A stretch of DNA of 9,030 bases, taken from NCBI GenBank assembly GCA_030671565.1, contig DAOVIC010000070.1:1-9030 (forward strand), read 5' to 3'. Under the pieces are notes generated by a model. It was not told the origin of the DNA, ran no database searches, and saw only the letters and a list, made by a program, of their open reading frames with translations. Every line of letters starts with the position of its first letter. Within the stretch, counting starts at the first letter, position 1. The DNA comes from Anaerohalosphaeraceae bacterium (GTDB taxonomy: Bacteria; Planctomycetota; Phycisphaerae; Sedimentisphaerales; Anaerohalosphaeraceae). Position numbers and translations under genes: made by a program. This document shows positions 6,433 through 9,030 of the stretch, one piece after another.

Positions 6433-6457
6433 AAAAAAAGACGGCCAAAAAGCCGCC
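6433..6457 (-). terminator. Rho-independent terminator between ftsH and the metallopeptidase gene
   Basis: On the - strand, GGCGGC and GCCGTC pair (6 bp with one G-U) around the loop TTTTTG, then seven T (6439-6433). It sits 230 bases past the ftsH stop and is the natural end of the ftsH transcript. Its T run ends only 19 bases before the TTG start of the next gene, so that gene depends on read-through or on a promoter overlapping the hairpin. Confidence 0.75.
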
Positions 6458-6467
6458 TCGCCGTTTC

Positions 6468-6487
6468 CTAGTCACGAAAGCGACTAG
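6468..6487 (-). repeat. Inverted repeat just upstream of the terminator
   Basis: CTAGTC and GACTAG are perfect 6-base arms; on the - strand RNA the stem extends to 8 bp, with a G-U and a C-G pair closing a UUUC tetraloop. It comes 10 bases before the terminator stem, giving two hairpins in series ahead of the metallopeptidase start. It may be an operator or an RNA element. Confidence 0.5.
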
Positions 6488-6497
6488 AACTTCATAA

Positions 6498-6528
6498 TTG
6501 GATATTCCGTGTTGAGTGTTGGATGTTC
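6498..6528. repeat. Direct repeat TTGGATRTTC, two copies
   Basis: TTGGATATTC (6498-6507) and TTGGATGTTC (6519-6528) are 21 bases apart, joined by a related word (GTGTTGAGTG). They lie in the 200-base gap (6488-6686) between the terminator and the ftsH stop, in which I see no gene. The pattern looks like a decayed short tandem array. Confidence 0.45.
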
Positions 6529-6686
6529 GCTTGAACACACTGAATAACTTGCAATTCAACCTTTACGAATAGCCATAAGCTACCGGCAAATGCTTTTCTT
6601 GCCGCAGGCGAACAGTTTTTCAGAATGCCCGCTTTTAAATAAAACGAGTCTCACTGAAGACGATTCCGCCACTTTTGCCCTGACCA

Positions 6687-8699
6687 TTATGCCTGTTCTT
6701 TTGTTTCTCCACCTTCGTCGCTTTGCGATTCGGTTTCCTCTTCAGCTTTAGTAACAGGCGCCACTTCTGCCTCTTTCTTCTCCTGCTCCGCTGCCAAAAG
6801 TTCCGTCACCGTCGGCTTATCCAGCATCCCGCCTTCCATGATTATCTTTACATCCTCAACATCGAGCGTCTCATACTTGAGCAAGGCTTTGGCGAGATTA
6901 CCCAGCTTATCCTTGTTCCCTTCGATAAGTTTACGCGCCAGCGAGTAAGCTGTATCGATTATTTTCCGAACTTCATCGTCAATGATCTGCGACGTCTTCT
7001 CCGAGTAATCAGGCCGCGTCCCCGGGAAATACATCTCCGACCCCGGTTCCCTGCCATAGTTGATCGGACCAAGCTCTTTGCCCATCCCCCAGCTAAGAAC
7101 CATTTCCTTGGCCATGCTCGTCGCCTGCATAATATCCGAAGACGCGCCGCTCGTTACGTCATCAAAGAATATCTCTTCCGCGATCCGACCGCCAAAACAA
7201 ACCTGCATCTGTGCCATGCAATACTTTTGCGAATAATACATCCTGTCCTTTTCAGGCAACGCGAACGTCGCGCCGCCGAAAGGACCGCGAGGTATAATGC
7301 TGACCTTGTGCAAAGGGTCGGCTTCTTTAAGCGTATATTGAACAAGCGCATGACCGGACTCGTGATAAGCGGTCATCTCCCTGTCGTGCTCGTCGACAAC
7401 GCGGCTCTTTTTCGCACGGCCCCAACGAACCTTATCGCGGGCCTCCTCAAGGTCGGCCATCTCTACATGATCTTTTTCCAGCATACTCGCACTGATCGCA
7501 GCCTCGTTGATAAGAGCTTCAAGCTCGGCACCGCTAAACATCGGCGTCTGCTTGGCAAGCCTTTCAAAATCCACCCCATCGCTGATCTTAACCTTCCTCG
7601 CGTGGATCTTCAGTATCTTCGTCCTGCCCTTAAGGTCCGGCAAAGGAACCACAACCTGCCTGTCAAAACGGCCCGGCCGCGTCAGAGCCTGGTCAAGAAT
7701 ATCGGCACGGTTTGTCGCCGCGATTACGATCACCTGGTCATTCGTGTCAAAACCGTCCATCTCGACAAGTATCGCGTTAAGCGTCTGCTCACGCTCGTCA
7801 TGACCGCCGCTGGCAATTCCCATACCGCGCTTCCGACCTATCGCGTCGATCTCGTCAAGGAATATGATACAAGGAGAATTCTCCTTCGCCTGCTTGAAAA
7901 GATCGCGAACACGGCTTGCACCAACACCGACAAACATCTCGACAAAATCACTGCCCGATATGGTAAAGAACGGAACGTCGGACTCACCCGCTATCGCCTT
8001 GGCAAGCAATGTCTTGCCGCAGCCGGGAGGGCCTATCAGTAAAACACCTCGAGGTATCCGCCCGCCGATCTTCCGGAACTTCTTCGGATTCTTCAAAAAC
8101 TCGATCGTCTCGGCAACCTCGTCCTTCGCCTCCTCGATACCGGCAACATCCTCAAACGTCACCTGCTGACCCTTACCCTGAACACGGTGTTTGCTCCTGC
8201 CGAAATTCATCAGCATCCCGCCCCCGCCGCCGCGCATATTACGCATAAACACAAAATAGATTATACCCACAAGGAAAACGATCGGAAGCAGCTGCCACAG
8301 GATCGGACCAAGTACATCCTCGTCCGCACCGCTGACCTCGACACCGCCGTCTTTAAGCATATTGTCGAACTCGGCTTCTTCCATCGCCTCAACATTATTA
8401 ACCTGAAAGGATTCCTTGCCGTCACCAAGAGCCTCAAGACCCTTGACGTTGAATTTGCCGGTCATCCTGGCACGACCTTTTTCCACGCTCTCGATATAGC
8501 CGCTTTCAAAGTATTCGATAAACTTCGTGTAGCTTACCTTCTCGACCTGCTGCATTCTGCTGTACATCATCAGCAAACTAAGCAGCAAAAATCCGATTAT
8601 GAGCCACCCTATAGGGCCTCTGCCTTTGGATAACGGTTTCTTAGGACCCAGACCTTTTGGGCCCTCAGGTTTCTGACCGGGTGTTGGATTGTTATTCAT
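6687..8699 (-). CDS. ftsH: ATP-dependent zinc metalloprotease FtsH
   Basis: A 670-residue inner-membrane AAA+ protease that extracts and degrades membrane and regulatory proteins as a hexamer. Layout: a Pro/Gly/Lys-rich cytoplasmic start (1-30), TM1 (about 31-46), a periplasmic domain (about 47-130), TM2 (about 133-152), then the AAA+ domain with Walker A GPPGCGKT (223-230), pore loop FVGVG (256-260), Walker B IIFLDEID (278-285) and the second region of homology with arginines at TRPGRFDR (340-347). The protease domain has the zinc site HESGH (446-450) and the third ligand Asp522 in TSGASSDI. A Glu/Lys-rich tail (about 633-670) is probably disordered. Length matches the family. ATG 8699 lacks a strong Shine-Dalgarno (CGAG only); no upstream in-frame start improves it. 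Walker A has Cys227 where most FtsH have Thr. It follows an LptE-like gene end and precedes a terminator. Confidence 0.97.
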   Translation of the reverse strand: MNNNPTPGQKPEGPKGLGPKKPLSKGRGPIGWLIIGFLLLSLLMMYSRMQQVEKVSYTKFIEYFESGYIESVEKGRARMTGKFNVKGLEALGDGKESFQVNNVEAMEEAEFDNMLKDGGVEVSGADEDVLGPILWQLLPIVFLVGIIYFVFMRNMRGGGGGMLMNFGRSKHRVQGKGQQVTFEDVAGIEEAKDEVAETIEFLKNPKKFRKIGGRIPRGVLLIGPPGCGKTLLAKAIAGESDVPFFTISGSDFVEMFVGVGASRVRDLFKQAKENSPCIIFLDEIDAIGRKRGMGIASGGHDEREQTLNAILVEMDGFDTNDQVIVIAATNRADILDQALTRPGRFDRQVVVPLPDLKGRTKILKIHARKVKISDGVDFERLAKQTPMFSGAELEALINEAAISASMLEKDHVEMADLEEARDKVRWGRAKKSRVVDEHDREMTAYHESGHALVQYTLKEADPLHKVSIIPRGPFGGATFALPEKDRMYYSQKYCMAQMQVCFGGRIAEEIFFDDVTSGASSDIMQATSMAKEMVLSWGMGKELGPINYGREPGSEMYFPGTRPDYSEKTSQIIDDEVRKIIDTAYSLARKLIEGNKDKLGNLAKALLKYETLDVEDVKIIMEGGMLDKPTVTELLAAEQEKKEAEVAPVTKAEEETESQSDEGGETKEQA

Positions 8700-8743
8700 A
8701 GTAAGCTCGTATATAAAAGTTAAAGTTTCAAACCAGGCTTTTG

Positions 8744-8791
8744 TTATATGCCGCTAATTAAAATTCTGGCCACAAAAGAAATTATCCCCAA
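8744..8791 (-). CDS. Possible 15-residue leader peptide upstream of ftsH
   Basis: A strong Shine-Dalgarno GGAGG (8804-8800, within GAGGAGGG) lies 8 bases before TTG 8791, which opens a 15-codon frame (GIISFVARILISGI after the start) ending at TAA 8746-8744, 44 bases before the ftsH ATG. The peptide is hydrophobic with one Arg. ftsH itself has a poor binding site, so a translated leader could influence its expression. A competing GTG at 8796 would give only 4 residues. The frame could be chance; only the strong binding site with no other gene to serve supports it. Confidence 0.25.
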   Translation of the reverse strand: MGIISFVARILISGI

Positions 8792-8832
8792 AACACAACC
8801 CTCCTCACCTAACGATCTTCAAACAAACAGTT

Positions 8833-8847
8833 TCGGCCAAAGGCCGA
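8833..8847 (-). terminator. Hairpin after the LptE-like gene, weak terminator candidate
   Basis: TCGGCC and GGCCGA pair perfectly (6 bp) around a 3-base loop, 18 bases past the TAG of the LptE-like gene. The tail is only loosely T-rich (AACTGTTTGTTTG), so termination may be partial and ftsH may be reached by read-through. No clear sigma70 promoter is seen in 8700-8832. Confidence 0.4.
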
Positions 8848-8864
8848 TTCATTAATTTTGATAT

Positions 8865-9029
8865 CTATTTTTCGATCTCTGATTCTTCTTGCACCTGCCA
8901 TTTCGTTTGCATTCGTTCTACGACACGCTCAGCGGCACGGTTTACAGCTACCCTTGCAGCATATTCAAAGTCCTGCCCCACAAACGATGAGAAAGTTGCC
9001 GATGCCTCGACAATTTCATTGTCGACAAA
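8865..9029 (-). CDS. LptE-like outer-membrane assembly lipoprotein, C-terminal fragment
   Basis: An open frame enters from the right edge and ends at TAG 8867-8865, giving the last 54 residues; the start lies outside the window. The fragment contains FVGQDFEYAARVAVNRAAERVVERMQTKW, a helix ending in a Met-x-x-x-Trp pattern that resembles the C-terminal helix of LptE-type LPS-assembly lipoproteins as annotated in planctomycetes (A...AV..LA..IV..M...W). LptE plugs the LptD channel that inserts lipopolysaccharide in the outer membrane. Lipobox and N-terminal domain are not visible, so the assignment rests on one helix. It is on the ftsH strand, 165 bases upstream of it, with a weak hairpin between. 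It could instead be another small envelope protein with an amphipathic C-terminal helix. Confidence 0.5.
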   Translation of the reverse strand, partial: FVDNEIVEASATFSSFVGQDFEYAARVAVNRAAERVVERMQTKWQVQEESEIEK

Positions 9030-9030
9030 C

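Noticed and set aside
6723..8042. Very long + strand open frame of 439 codons opposite ftsH
   Set aside because: ftsH on the - strand has every family motif over the same bases. The antisense product is Arg/His-rich with no domain pattern, which is typical of a shadow frame in moderately GC-rich DNA.

Overview
The window (about 50% GC, one + strand operon end facing a long block of - strand genes) looks like chromosomal DNA of a Gram-negative-type bacterium with an outer membrane. My best guess is a planctomycete (Planctomycetota, Phycisphaerae/Sedimentisphaerales-like). The guess rests on a lipoprotein signal, an LptE-like gene end next to ftsH, two DEG9-type trypsin/PDZ proteins in tandem, and a PGRP/amidase-like protein whose sequence pattern I associate with planctomycetes. 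It is inferred from protein character, not from a marker gene.

Layout. Bases 2-1806 (+ strand) hold the end of one DEG9/HtrA-type protein, then a second complete one that is a lipoprotein and appears to have lost all three protease catalytic residues. A doubtful 32-residue ORF and a strong two-way terminator (1944-1990) close this operon. Everything after that is on the - strand. In transcription order (right to left) it runs: the C-terminus of an LptE-like outer-membrane lipoprotein (9029-8865), a possible 15-residue leader peptide (8791-8744), ftsH (8699-6687), a Rho-independent terminator, a DUF45/YgjP-type metallopeptidase with a TTG start (6414-5845), an exported amidase/PGRP-like protein without its zinc ligands (5646-5134), mreB (4910-3828), a LysM + L,D-transpeptidase (3778-2747), and a secreted 3D-domain protein (2476-2027).

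How the genes fit together. The - strand block is an envelope neighbourhood: MreB positions wall synthesis inside the cell. The LysM-YkuD protein would cross-link peptidoglycan in the periplasm. The 3D-domain protein resembles MltA/Sps-type glycan-strand lyases, and the amidase-like protein probably binds rather than cuts wall fragments. FtsH and the DEG9-type pair represent membrane and envelope protein quality control. mreB and the transpeptidase gene are 49 bp apart and probably co-transcribed; mreC and mreD are not downstream of mreB.

The most interesting features are the two independent pseudoenzymes (a dead HtrA/DEG9 lipoprotein and a dead amidase), the mreB-L,D-transpeptidase pairing, the terminator placed directly before a TTG-started gene, and a possible short leader peptide before ftsH. 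No rRNA, tRNA, CRISPR array, insertion sequence or phage gene was seen. No gene-free stretch exceeds 300 bases.
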